Below are positions 17,179-25,030 of a stretch of 64,000 nucleotides of DNA, piece after piece. The notes below the pieces were generated by a model that saw nothing but the letters and a program-made list of their open reading frames with translations, was not told where the DNA came from and did no database searches. Numbering within the stretch: position 1 is the stretch's first letter; every line of letters starts with the position of its first letter. The stretch lies in assembly GCF_003034985.1 (NCBI RefSeq), contig NZ_PZKG01000010.1:1-64000 (forward strand), written 5' to 3'. This DNA comes from Cereibacter changlensis JA139 (GTDB lineage: Bacteria > Pseudomonadota > Alphaproteobacteria > Rhodobacterales > Rhodobacteraceae). A program made the position numbers and the translations under genes.

Positions 17179-18203
17179 CCGCGCCGATCCGCAGCCCGTT
17201 CGAACTCGCGCCCGACGAAGGCACGGCGACCGAAGTGGCCGAGGGTGTGCTGTGGCTGCGGCTGCCGCTGCCGATGCAGCTCGATCATGTGAACGTCTTC
17301 GCGCTCGACGATGGCGACGGCTGGACGCTGGTCGATACCGGCTTCGACAGCCGGCGCGGGCGGGCGATCTGGCTGCGGTTGCTGGCAGGGCCTCTGGGCG
17401 GCAGGCCGGTGAAGCGGGTGATCGTCACGCATTACCATCCCGACCATATCGGCCTTGCCGGCTGGTTTCAGGCGCAGGGCGCCGAGCTGGTGACGACGCG
17501 CACCTCGTGGCTCTATGCCCGGATGCTGGTGCTGGATCAGCATGCGGCGCCGGGGCCGGAGACGCTGGCCTTCTGGCGCGCGGCGGGGATGCCCGGGCCG
17601 ATGCTGGACGAGCGGGCGCTGGCGCGGCCCTTCAACTTCGCCGATGTGGTGGCCCCCCTGCCCCTTGGCTTCACCCGGATCACCGAGGGCGACGTGGTCA
17701 CGGCGGGAGGTCGCAGATGGGTGGTGCGGATCGGCCATGGCCATGCGCCGGAACATGCGACGCTGTGGAGCCTGGATGACGGGCTGGTGCTGGGCGGCGA
17801 TCAGCTGCTGCCCTCGATCTCGGCCAATATCGGGGTCTATGCCTCGGAGCCGGAGGCCGATCCGCTGCGGGACTGGCTGACCTCCTGCGAGGGGTTCAAG
17901 CCGTTCGCCGAGGACGGGCAGCTGATCCTGCCGGGGCACAAGCTGCCCTTCACCGGGCTGCCGGTGCGGCTGGAGCAGATGATCGACAACCATCTGGGCG
18001 CCTTGGAGCGGCTCCGGGCGCATCTGCGCGAGCCGCGGACAGCGGTGCAATGCTTCGTGCCGCTGTTCCGGCGCGAACTGACCGGCGACGCCTATGGCAT
18101 GGGGCTGGTCGAGGCGGTGGCGCATCTGAACTATCTGTGGCGCCGCGGCGAGGTTTCGCGCGTTGGGGGACCGGACGGGGCCTGGCTCTGGCGGCTGGCC
18201 TGA
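17175..18203 (+). CDS. MBL-fold metallo-hydrolase
   Basis: A 342-residue metallo-beta-lactamase-fold hydrolase starting at a GTG that overlaps the preceding stop by 4 nt (GTGA), so translation is coupled to the acyl-CoA dehydrogenase. Zinc ligands are visible in VTHYHPDHIGLAG (HxHxDH), GHGHAPEHATLW, LVLGGDQLLP (the bridging Asp) and LPGHKLPF. The N-terminal VNVFALDDGDGWTLVDTGFD is typical of glyoxalase-II-like and thioesterase-like members. The coupling suggests hydrolysis of an acyl-CoA or thioester product, but this is inference. Chain length exceeds the minimal fold because of a C-terminal helical extension. Confidence 0.88.
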   Translation: MTAPIRSPFELAPDEGTATEVAEGVLWLRLPLPMQLDHVNVFALDDGDGWTLVDTGFDSRRGRAIWLRLLAGPLGGRPVKRVIVTHYHPDHIGLAGWFQAQGAELVTTRTSWLYARMLVLDQHAAPGPETLAFWRAAGMPGPMLDERALARPFNFADVVAPLPLGFTRITEGDVVTAGGRRWVVRIGHGHAPEHATLWSLDDGLVLGGDQLLPSISANIGVYASEPEADPLRDWLTSCEGFKPFAEDGQLILPGHKLPFTGLPVRLEQMIDNHLGALERLRAHLREPRTAVQCFVPLFRRELTGDAYGMGLVEAVAHLNYLWRRGEVSRVGGPDGAWLWRLA

Positions 18204-18334
18204 GGCCGGGCGGCAGAGCGGCAACGCCCCGGGAAAACTCGCGCTGCGGCGCGGAAGCACTGTCCGGCAGCGCGTGACAGGGAGGCGTGAATCAGCTAAT
18301 GGCAAGCGAAGCAAAGAACAAGGGAACCGAACCG

Positions 18335-18490
18335 ATGGCCGATCACTCGCACGACCAGCACGACCATGTTGTCGGCACGATGGATATCTCCGACCACGAG
18401 AAGACCTTTGCCGGCTTCATCCGCATGGTCACCTGGGGCGCGATCATCAGCATCGGCGTCCTGGTGTTCATGGGTCTCGCCAACGCCTGA
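18335..18490 (+). CDS. aa3-type cytochrome c oxidase subunit IV
   Basis: A 51-residue single-helix protein. The His/Asp-rich N-terminus MADHSHDQHDHVVGTMDISDH precedes EKTFAGFIRMVTWGAIISIGVLVFMGLANA, the conserved helix of bacterial subunit IV known from the Paracoccus and Rhodobacter aa3 oxidases. It packs beside subunits I and III in the inner membrane; its function is unclear. The ATG at 18335 matches the family start, preceded by AAGGGAA. A start 16 codons upstream is less likely. No other oxidase gene is in the window. Confidence 0.9.
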   Translation: MADHSHDQHDHVVGTMDISDHEKTFAGFIRMVTWGAIISIGVLVFMGLANA

Positions 18491-18536
18491 CCTCTCCCCG
18501 ACAGCCTGATCCCGGCGCCGCGCACAAGGATGCCCC

Positions 18537-19145
18537 ATGCGTAATCTCTTCCTGTGTCTGGCGCTTGCGCTGCTGGCCGCCTGCGGCGCCGAGCCGAAAT
18601 GGTCTTCCGACGCCGAGGTGGCGCGGGCGACCTATGTGCACAACGGCCCGCCCTCGATCACGCTGTTCACCGTGGTCAGCACCACCAACGGCAGCGGCGC
18701 GCATTCGGGGCTGCTGATCAACGGCTCGCAGCGGGTGATGTTCGACCCGGCCGGGACATGGCGGCACCCCGCCCTGCCCGAGCGCAACGACGTGCATTTC
18801 GGCATCACGCCGAAGATGGTGGACTTCTACATCGACTACCACGCCCGCGAGACCTTCGATGTCTACGAGCAGACGGTCGTCGTCTCGCCGCAGGTCGCCG
18901 AGATGGTGATGCAGCGCGCCATGGCGAATGGCGCCGTCGGCAAGGCGATGTGCACCCACAGCGTCACCCAGATCCTGCGCGGCGTGCCGGGCTTTGAAGA
19001 GCTGCCCGCCACCTATTTCCCGAAGAAGCTGATGAACAGCTTCGCCAAGCTGCCGGGCGTGACCGGGCGCAAGATCACCGACACCGACGCCGACAACAAC
19101 CACGGCGTGCTTCTGGTGCAGGCCGGCGACCCGCGGCTGGAATGA
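18537..19145 (+). CDS. Putative lipoprotein, possible permuted NlpC/P60-like hydrolase
   Basis: A 202-residue protein not recognised by name. Residues 1-16 form a lipoprotein signal (LFLCLALALLAAC, lipobox LAAC with Cys16), so it should be envelope-attached. SGAHSGLLINGSQRVMFDPAG (about 51-71) places a His before a Ser-Gly-hydrophobic strand, and a later MCTHSVTQILRGVPG (about 141-155) places a Cys at a helix start. That His-then-Cys order resembles circularly permuted papain-fold proteins (YiiX/LRAT type). This is a pattern-level suggestion only. It follows the oxidase subunit IV by 46 bp and abuts convergent azlD. Confidence 0.75.
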   Translation: MRNLFLCLALALLAACGAEPKWSSDAEVARATYVHNGPPSITLFTVVSTTNGSGAHSGLLINGSQRVMFDPAGTWRHPALPERNDVHFGITPKMVDFYIDYHARETFDVYEQTVVVSPQVAEMVMQRAMANGAVGKAMCTHSVTQILRGVPGFEELPATYFPKKLMNSFAKLPGVTGRKITDTDADNNHGVLLVQAGDPRLE

Positions 19146-19472
19146 TCAGAAGAGCAGCGGCGTGAGATAGAGCGCCGCCGCCCCGAGAAAGATCGCCGCG
19201 AGCACGTTGCGCGTCAGCACCCCCGCCGCCAGCGTCACCAGCGCCGCCGCCAGCCGGGCCGGGTCGGTCTCGCCCCCTGTCGCGGCGGGCCAGAGCACCA
19301 GCGGCGCCACCAGCCCCGGCATCACAGCGACCGGCGTGTAGCGCAGCAGCCGCAGCGCCCAGCCCGGCATCGCCCGGCTGCCGATCATCCCGAGGAACGA
19401 GAAGCGCAGCAGGAAGGTGCCGAGCCCGAGGACGATGATCACCGTCCAGATCTGGAGCGTGTCGTCGATCAT
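19146..19472 (-). CDS. azlD: AzlD-family branched-chain amino acid exporter subunit
   Basis: A 108-residue membrane protein with about four helices. Conserved features are WTVIIVLGLGTFLLRFSFL and the block LRYTPVAVMPGLVAPLVLW, then TRNVLAAIFLGAAALYL. AzlD works with AzlC as a two-component exporter of branched-chain amino acids or analogues. It starts inside the azlC stop (4-nt ATGA overlap), the usual pairing. Its own stop lies directly against the stop of the convergent lipoprotein gene. Confidence 0.92.
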   Translation of the reverse strand: MIDDTLQIWTVIIVLGLGTFLLRFSFLGMIGSRAMPGWALRLLRYTPVAVMPGLVAPLVLWPAATGGETDPARLAAALVTLAAGVLTRNVLAAIFLGAAALYLTPLLF

Positions 19473-20176
19473 CGCGCGAGTCTCCGTTCGGTCCAGATCT
19501 CGACCTGCGCGCCGGTGATCATGGCGGCGACGGCGGCGATCAGCAGGCCGGTGTTGTAGGGCAAAAAGGCCAGCGCCAGCGTCACCGCGATCGAGACGAA
19601 GGCGGCGGCAATATGGGCGGGCGTGCGCAGCAGGGGCGCGATCATCGCGAGGAAGGTGATCGGCACCGCGAAGTCGAGAGCGAACTCCGGCGGGATGGCG
19701 GTGCCCAGCACGGCCCCGGCATAGGTCGCGACATACCAGAGCGGGCAGATCGGCGTGACCGCCCCGAAGAAGAAGGCGACCTTCTGCGCCAGCGGCATGC
19801 CCGGATCGCGGTCATATTGCATCGAGCTGACCGCGAAGGTCTGGTCGACGAGGAAATAGGCGATCAGCGCGCGCATCCCCGTTGGCGCCTTGCCGAGATG
19901 CGGCGTCAGCGCGGCGGAATACATCGCCATGCGCAGGTTCACCGCCAGCGCCGTGGCCAGCACGATCACCGTCGGCGCGTCATCGGCCATCATCTGCAAC
20001 GCGGTGAACTGCGCCGCGCCGGCAATCACCATGATGGAAAAGCCCATCACCTCGACGATGTTCAGCCCGGCCTCGGCCCCGACCACGCCGAACAGCAGGC
20101 CGAAGGGGACGATGACCAGCGCGAAGGGCGCCGAGGCGAGGCAACCGCGGAGATAGGCGGAGCGGCTTGGCGTCAT
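19469..20176 (-). CDS. azlC: AzlC-family branched-chain amino acid exporter subunit
   Basis: A 235-residue inner-membrane protein, the large subunit of the AzlCD exporter. It shows the family N-terminus (AFALV-like PFALVIVPFGLLFGVVGAEAG), GAAQFTALQMMADDA, VNLRMAMYSAALTPHLG and YFLVDQTFAVSS, with several further helices to the C-terminus. Length is normal. It heads the azlC-azlD transcript and is divergent from mobA with 89 bp between the starts. Confidence 0.93.
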   Translation of the reverse strand: MTPSRSAYLRGCLASAPFALVIVPFGLLFGVVGAEAGLNIVEVMGFSIMVIAGAAQFTALQMMADDAPTVIVLATALAVNLRMAMYSAALTPHLGKAPTGMRALIAYFLVDQTFAVSSMQYDRDPGMPLAQKVAFFFGAVTPICPLWYVATYAGAVLGTAIPPEFALDFAVPITFLAMIAPLLRTPAHIAAAFVSIAVTLALAFLPYNTGLLIAAVAAMITGAQVEIWTERRLAR

Positions 20177-20265
20177 GCGGGGACCTCGGCGGATGGGGTT
20201 TACGGGCGGCCTTGCAGGGCTTAGGCAATCTGATCTGGCGATGCAACGGGTGGTGGAGGAGAGCG

Positions 20266-20841
20266 ATGCGGCTTTTCGGCGTGATCCTCGCCGGCGGCGA
20301 AGGCCGGCGGATGGGCGGGGCCGACAAGGCGCTGCTTCCCCTTGCCGGGCGGTCGCTGCTCGCCCATGTCCGCGACCGGCTGGAGCCGCAGGTGGAGGCG
20401 CTGGCGCTGAGCGCCAATGGCGATGCCGCGCGCTTTGCGGGCTTCGGCCTGCCGGTGCTGACCGACGCCGCGCCGCAGGGGCCGCTGTCGGGCGTTCTGG
20501 CGGCGCTCGACTGGGCCGCGGCGCAGGGCGCGGATGCGGTGGTCAGCGCCTCGGTCGACACGCCCTTCCTGCCCGGCGACCTCGTGCCGCAGCTGTGGCT
20601 GGCGGGCGATGGCGGGCTGGCGGTGGCGGAGTGTGGCGGGCGGCTGCATCCGACCTGCGCGCTCTGGCCGGTGGATCTGCGCGACGATCTGCGCGGCTGG
20701 CTCGCCTCGGGCGAGGCGAAGGTCATGGGCTTTGCCGCGCGGCATGGGGCCGCACGGGCTGGCTTTTCCGACCCGACCGCCTTCATGAACCTGAACACGC
20801 CGGAAGACATTGCGGCAGCGGAGGCGGCACTGAGGGCATGA
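20266..20841 (+). CDS. mobA: Molybdenum cofactor guanylyltransferase
   Basis: Attaches GMP to molybdopterin to form the MGD cofactor used by DMSO-reductase-family enzymes. It has 191 residues. The nucleotidyltransferase signature GVILAGGEGRRMGGADKALL is at the N-terminus (4-23), followed by DAAPQGPLSGVLAAL and SVDTPFLPGDLV, whose Asp binds Mg-GTP. The ATG at 20266 has GGAGGAG upstream. Its stop overlaps the mobB start by 4 nt. Confidence 0.95.
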   Translation: MRLFGVILAGGEGRRMGGADKALLPLAGRSLLAHVRDRLEPQVEALALSANGDAARFAGFGLPVLTDAAPQGPLSGVLAALDWAAAQGADAVVSASVDTPFLPGDLVPQLWLAGDGGLAVAECGGRLHPTCALWPVDLRDDLRGWLASGEAKVMGFAARHGAARAGFSDPTAFMNLNTPEDIAAAEAALRA

Positions 20842-22190
20842 AGGTCTACGGCATCATCGGCTGGAAGAACGCCGGCAAGACGGGGTTGATGGAGCGGCTG
20901 GTGGCCGAGATCACCGGACGCGGCTTCACCGTCTCGACGGTGAAGCATGTGCATCACGACGTCGATCTGGACCAGCCCGGCAAGGACAGCTACCGCCACC
21001 GCGCGGCGGGGGCTTCGGAGGTGGTGCTGGCCTCGGCGCATCGCTTTGCGCTGATGCGCGAGCATCGCGGGCCGGAGCCGGAGCTGACGGCGGTTCTGGC
21101 GCGGATGGCGCCGGTCGATCTGGTGCTGGTCGAGGGCTACAAGCGCGACGCCCACCCCAAGATCGAGGTGTTCCGCGAGGAAACCGGGCAGGCGCTGATC
21201 CAGCCCGGCGATCCGCTGGTGCGGGCGGTGGCGACCGACCTGCCGCTGGAGCTGCCGGTGCCGGTGCTCGACCTGAACGACACGGGCGCCGTGGCCGATT
21301 TCATCCTGACCGAGACCGGGCTGGCGGGCAGCGGCTTCGATACGGTGGTGGTGGTGGACTGGTCGGGCGCGGCGACGCCCTCGCCGCGCCGGCCCTCGGC
21401 GGATGCGATCTGGATCGGCGTGGCCGGAGTCACCGGCGAGACGGTCAGCTATCACCGGACGCGCGCCGATGCCGAGGCCCATCTGAACGACCTCTTCGCG
21501 CTGGAGGCGGCGGCGGGGCGGCGGGTGCTGGCGGGCTTCGACTTCCCGCTGGGCTATCCCGAGGGCTTCGCCCGACGGCTGACCGGAGAGGCGAGCGCGC
21601 TGGCGCTGTGGGACTGGCTGGCGGCGGGGATCGAGGATGCGCCCGACAACGCCAACAACCGCTTCGCGCTGGCCGATGCGATCAATGCAGGCTTCCCGGT
21701 GCAGGGGCCGTTCTGGGGACGGCCGGCCGGGCAGCCGCTGGCGCATCTGCCCGAACGCAGGCTCTGCGACCATGACGTGCTGGGGCTGGCCGAGCGGCGG
21801 CGGGTGGAGCGGACGGTGCCGCGGGCGCAATCGGTGTGGAAGCTCTACACCACCGGCTCGGTCGGCTCGCAGGCGCTCTTGGGCCTGCCGGTGCTGGCGC
21901 GGCTGCGGCAGCGCTTCGGCGCGAGTGTCTGGCCTTTCGAGCAGGCGACCGGCCCTCTGGTGCTGGCCGAGATCTACCCCTCGCTGCTCGCCCCGCAGGT
22001 CGCGGCCTCGGGCGACGAGATCAAGGACCGGGCGCAGGTGCGGCTTCTGGCGCGGGCGCTCTACCGGCTGGGGCGGGCGGGGGAGCTGGGGCAGTTGTTC
22101 GACGCCGCGCCCGACTGGCCGGGGCGGTCCGAGGAGGGCTGGATCCTCGGCGTGGGTCAGGCCGATCTGCTGCGGCGGGCGCTGGCGTGA
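20838..22190 (+). CDS. mobB: MobB-DUF429-like fusion protein
   Basis: A 450-residue two-domain protein. Residues 1-165 are MobB: P-loop GIIGWKNAGKTGLMERL, then STVKHVHHDVDLDQPGKDS and VDLVLVEGYKRDAHPKIEV, the GTP-binding partner of MobA. Residues 170-450 form a second domain starting VVVVDWSGAATPSP, with AGFDFPLGYPEGF, ETYP-like LVLAEIYPSLL and a C-terminal EGWILG. This matches the DUF429-type RNase-H-like fold by pattern. Ordinary MobB is about 170 residues, so the fusion is the notable feature. It is coupled to mobA upstream and to the GNAT gene downstream, both by 4-nt overlaps. Confidence 0.88.
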   Translation: MKVYGIIGWKNAGKTGLMERLVAEITGRGFTVSTVKHVHHDVDLDQPGKDSYRHRAAGASEVVLASAHRFALMREHRGPEPELTAVLARMAPVDLVLVEGYKRDAHPKIEVFREETGQALIQPGDPLVRAVATDLPLELPVPVLDLNDTGAVADFILTETGLAGSGFDTVVVVDWSGAATPSPRRPSADAIWIGVAGVTGETVSYHRTRADAEAHLNDLFALEAAAGRRVLAGFDFPLGYPEGFARRLTGEASALALWDWLAAGIEDAPDNANNRFALADAINAGFPVQGPFWGRPAGQPLAHLPERRLCDHDVLGLAERRRVERTVPRAQSVWKLYTTGSVGSQALLGLPVLARLRQRFGASVWPFEQATGPLVLAEIYPSLLAPQVAASGDEIKDRAQVRLLARALYRLGRAGELGQLFDAAPDWPGRSEEGWILGVGQADLLRRALA

Positions 22191-22771
22191 CGGTCTCGCT
22201 GCAGATGGGGCTGGAGCCGGAGCAGCGCGAGGCGGCGGCGCGGCTCTACTGGCAGGCCTTCGGCGGCAAGCTGGAGCGGGTGATGGGGCCGGAACCGCTG
22301 GCGCTGCGCTTTCTGGCCCGGGTGATCCGCGACGACCACGTGATCGCCGCGCTCGATGCCAATGGCGCGCTGGTCGGTGTCGCGGGGTTCAAGACGCCGC
22401 GCGGGGCCTTCGCCGCCGGGGGTTTCCGCGACATGCAGGCGGTCTATGGCCGCTTCGGCGGGGCATGGCGGGCGCTGCTCCTCAGGCTGTTGCACGGCGA
22501 TATCGACAACGAGCGCTTCCTGCTCGACGGCATCTGCGTCGCGCGCGAGCGGCGCGGCGAGGGCATCGGCTCGGCGCTGCTGGTGGAAATCTGCCGCGAG
22601 GCGGTGCGGCGCGGCTATCGCGCCGTGCGGCTCGACGTGGTCGACAACAACTGGCGGGCGCAGGCGCTGTACCGCCGGCTCGGCTTCGTCGCGGTGCAGA
22701 GCCATGGCATCGGGCTGTTGCGGCTGGTCTTCGGCTTTTCCAGCGCCATCACCATGGTCCGCCCGGTCTGA
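22187..22771 (+). CDS. GNAT-family N-acetyltransferase
   Basis: A 194-residue acetyltransferase. The acetyl-CoA pyrophosphate-binding motif A is clear: LLDGICVARERRGEGIGSAL (R/QxxGxG/A as RGEGIG), followed by VRLDVVDNNWRAQALYRRLGF, motif B. The likely start is a GTG at 22187 overlapping the mobB stop (GTGA); an ATG six codons later (22205) is possible. The substrate is unknown. Coupling to mobAB may reflect convenience rather than function. Confidence 0.87.
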   Translation: MTVSLQMGLEPEQREAAARLYWQAFGGKLERVMGPEPLALRFLARVIRDDHVIAALDANGALVGVAGFKTPRGAFAAGGFRDMQAVYGRFGGAWRALLLRLLHGDIDNERFLLDGICVARERRGEGIGSALLVEICREAVRRGYRAVRLDVVDNNWRAQALYRRLGFVAVQSHGIGLLRLVFGFSSAITMVRPV

Positions 22772-22772
22772 A

Positions 22773-23378
22773 CTACCAGAGCGTCGCGGGCCCACGGGTC
22801 TTCCAGTCGCGGTCGTAGGTCGCGCCGTCGAAGCTGCCCTCGGTCGCGTCGCGCAGCATGTCGCCGGCGGTGGGCAGGCCCTGCGACTGGTCGCCCGAGG
22901 TCCAGAGCTCGGCGCGGAGGATGGCGCGGGCGCATTGCGAATAAACCTCGGCGATGTCGATCACGATCACCGTGCGCGGCAGCTTGCCGTCGCGCTCGAA
23001 CCGGCGGCGCAGCCCCTCGTCGGCGGTGAGCCGGGCGGTGCCGTTCACCCGCAGCGCATTCCTTGCGCCGGCCACCAGGAAGATCAGGCTGACCCGCCCG
23101 TCGCGGACGATGTTGCGCAGGCTGTCGATCCGGTCGTTGCCGCGCCAGTCCGGCAGGGCCAGCGTGCCGGCGTCGAGGATGGTCGCCACCGGCCCCTCGT
23201 CTCCGCGCGGGCTGCCGTCGGTGCCCTCGGGGCCGACGGTGGTGAGGATGCAGAAGCGGCTGCGGCCGAGGAAGGCGGCATAGGCATCGGTCAGCCGCGG
23301 CGTGACCTTCAGCATCGCCGGCTGCGAGGGGGCGCCGTAGTGCGCGTGCAGGTCGTCCAGAGTGTCGATGAAATCCAT
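22773..23378 (-). CDS. PPOX-type FMN-dependent flavoprotein (MSMEG_1061-like)
   Basis: A 201-residue pyridoxamine-phosphate-oxidase-fold protein. MDFIDTLDDLHAHYGAPSQPA, FLGRSRFCILTTVGPEG, TDGSPRGDEGPVATILD and LPDWRGNDRIDSLRNIVRDG match the MSMEG_1061-type subfamily, a group of F420/FMN-binding split-barrel proteins. The C-terminal half carries HCxKA-like YSQCARAILRAELW. Members may reduce or oxidise small electrophiles; the reaction is unknown. It lies 15 bp downstream of plsC on the same strand and is probably the last gene of the ftsEX transcript. It converges on the GNAT gene with a 1-bp gap. Confidence 0.86.
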   Translation of the reverse strand: MDFIDTLDDLHAHYGAPSQPAMLKVTPRLTDAYAAFLGRSRFCILTTVGPEGTDGSPRGDEGPVATILDAGTLALPDWRGNDRIDSLRNIVRDGRVSLIFLVAGARNALRVNGTARLTADEGLRRRFERDGKLPRTVIVIDIAEVYSQCARAILRAELWTSGDQSQGLPTAGDMLRDATEGSFDGATYDRDWKTRGPATLW

Positions 23379-23393
23379 GGGTGTCTCGGATGG

Positions 23394-24128
23394 TCAGAGG
23401 GTGGCGGCGGCCTGGGCCTCGGCCAGCAGCCGGTCCGAAGCGGTCTCGATCTCCAGCTCCAGCCGGGCCATGAAGGCTTTCAGCGGCACGCCCGGCGGGA
23501 TCGGCTCGAGGAACTCGATGATCGCGTTGCCCGGGAGGCGGTAGATGCCGTGGCGCGGCCAGAAGAAGCCGACATTGGTCGCCACCGGGATGCAGGGCTG
23601 GTTGAGCTGCGAGTAGATCAGCGCGGTGCCGACCTTGTAGGGCAGCTTCGCCTCGGGGGCGACGCGGGTGCCCTGCGGGTAGATCACCAGCTGGCCCGGG
23701 CGCTGCTCTCCGCGGTCGACATCGGCCAGCATCTTCTTGATCGCCGCGCCGCGCCGGCCGCGGTCCACCGGGACGCAGCCGATGCGCATGGCGTGCCAGC
23801 CCATCAGCGGGATCCAGGCCAGCTCCTTCTTCATGATGAAGCGGGGGGTGTCGAGGATGGCGAAGAGCAGCAGGCTGTCGAGGAAGGACTGGTGCTTGGA
23901 GGCGATCAGCGCCGCGCCGGTCGGCACCGGGCCGCGCACCTCGGTGTGCAGGCCCAGCATCCAGCGCGCCGAGAAGCGCACCCAGTTGGAGTAGATCCGC
24001 ATCCAGGCGAAAGAGGCCCGCCGGGTGAAGAAGGCGGCGGGCGTGAACAGCAGCGCGATGCTGATGATCGTGATGTACATCTGGGCGATGAACAGCAGCG
24101 AGAGGATCCATTGCAGGGCGTAGCGCAT
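23394..24128 (-). CDS. plsC: 1-acyl-sn-glycerol-3-phosphate acyltransferase
   Basis: Acylates lysophosphatidic acid to phosphatidic acid, the precursor of all membrane phospholipids. It has 244 residues. N-terminal hydrophobic helices (LQWILSLLFIAQMYITIISI) are followed by the catalytic box SKHQSFLD (HX4D, about 77-84), GCVPVDRG, the EGTR-type motif as YPQGTR, and PCIPVATNVG. The ATG at 24128 shares one base with the ftsX stop, so the gene belongs to the ftsE-ftsX-plsC transcript. Confidence 0.93.
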   Translation of the reverse strand: MRYALQWILSLLFIAQMYITIISIALLFTPAAFFTRRASFAWMRIYSNWVRFSARWMLGLHTEVRGPVPTGAALIASKHQSFLDSLLLFAILDTPRFIMKKELAWIPLMGWHAMRIGCVPVDRGRRGAAIKKMLADVDRGEQRPGQLVIYPQGTRVAPEAKLPYKVGTALIYSQLNQPCIPVATNVGFFWPRHGIYRLPGNAIIEFLEPIPPGVPLKAFMARLELEIETASDRLLAEAQAAATL

Positions 24129-25030
24129 CAGGTGAGCTCGTTCAGTTTGCGGAAAGCGGCGAGGCGGGTGGCGAAGAAGGCCACCAGCGCGGCGAGGGGC
24201 GGCAGGAGCAGCGGCAGGAGCCAGCCCGCCCCCTGGAACCCGAGCCCGGTGAGGAACCCGCCCGCCGCGTCGGCCGAGGGCAGGAGCAGGATGCCGAGCA
24301 TACCCGCCACCGTCCCCGCCGCCGCGCCGCCCAGGGCGCGCAGGGTGAAGCGGCGGACGAAGGCGCGGGCGATGTAGACATCCCGCGCGCCCACCAGCCG
24401 CAGCACCCGGATCACCTGGGCATTGGCGGCAAGGGCGGCATTGGCGGCGAGAGTGATCATCGCGGCCATGGCGGCGAGGATCAGCAGCAAGGAAACCGTG
24501 CCGAGCAGCCGCAGCCGGCTGGCGGCGGTGGCCAGCGGCTGGCGCCAGCGGGTGTGATCGTCGAGCAGTGCGCCGGGGGCCTCGGCGGCGAGCCGCTGGC
24601 GCAGGCCCTCGCCGTCGTAGCCGTCGCCGGTCTCGGTCAGCTCCACCAGCCGCGGCACCGGCAGGCTGTCGAGCGGCAGGTCGGGGCCGAACCACGGCTC
24701 CAGCAACGCGCGCTGCTCCTCGTCGGTCAGGGCGCGGGCCGAGGCGATGCCGGGCGTCGTCGCCAAGAGGTCGAGCACCGCCTGGGTCTGCGCCGCCTGC
24801 TGGTCGGCGGGGGCCGAGATGCGGATGGTGGCGGTGCGGGCCAGCGCCTCGGACCAGCGGTCGGCGAGGCGACCGGAGGCGAGCGAGAGGGCCAGCGCGA
24901 AGACGGCGAGGAAGGTCATCGCTCCGGCGGTGAAGCTGGTGAGCCAGGCGGTGTGGCCCGAGGGCGGCACGACGCGGGCGGCGTGGCGGTCGGGGGTGGT
25001 GAGATCGGCGAGGATGTCGCGGAAGGTCAC
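24128..25030 (-). CDS. ftsX: Cell division ABC transporter permease FtsX
   Basis: Membrane subunit of FtsEX, which in other bacteria transmits ATP hydrolysis across the membrane to peptidoglycan amidases at the septum. It has 300 residues. TM1 is WLTSFTAGAMTFLAVFALAL (about 29-48). A periplasmic domain of about 110 residues follows (IRISAPAD to DDHTRW), then three TMs beginning RLRLLGTVSLLLILAAMAAM, with IRVLRLVGARDVYIARAFVRRF between TM2 and TM3 as the coupling segment. The start is a GTG overlapping the ftsE stop by 4 nt. Confidence 0.92.
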   Translation of the reverse strand: MTFRDILADLTTPDRHAARVVPPSGHTAWLTSFTAGAMTFLAVFALALSLASGRLADRWSEALARTATIRISAPADQQAAQTQAVLDLLATTPGIASARALTDEEQRALLEPWFGPDLPLDSLPVPRLVELTETGDGYDGEGLRQRLAAEAPGALLDDHTRWRQPLATAASRLRLLGTVSLLLILAAMAAMITLAANAALAANAQVIRVLRLVGARDVYIARAFVRRFTLRALGGAAAGTVAGMLGILLLPSADAAGGFLTGLGFQGAGWLLPLLLPPLAALVAFFATRLAAFRKLNELT

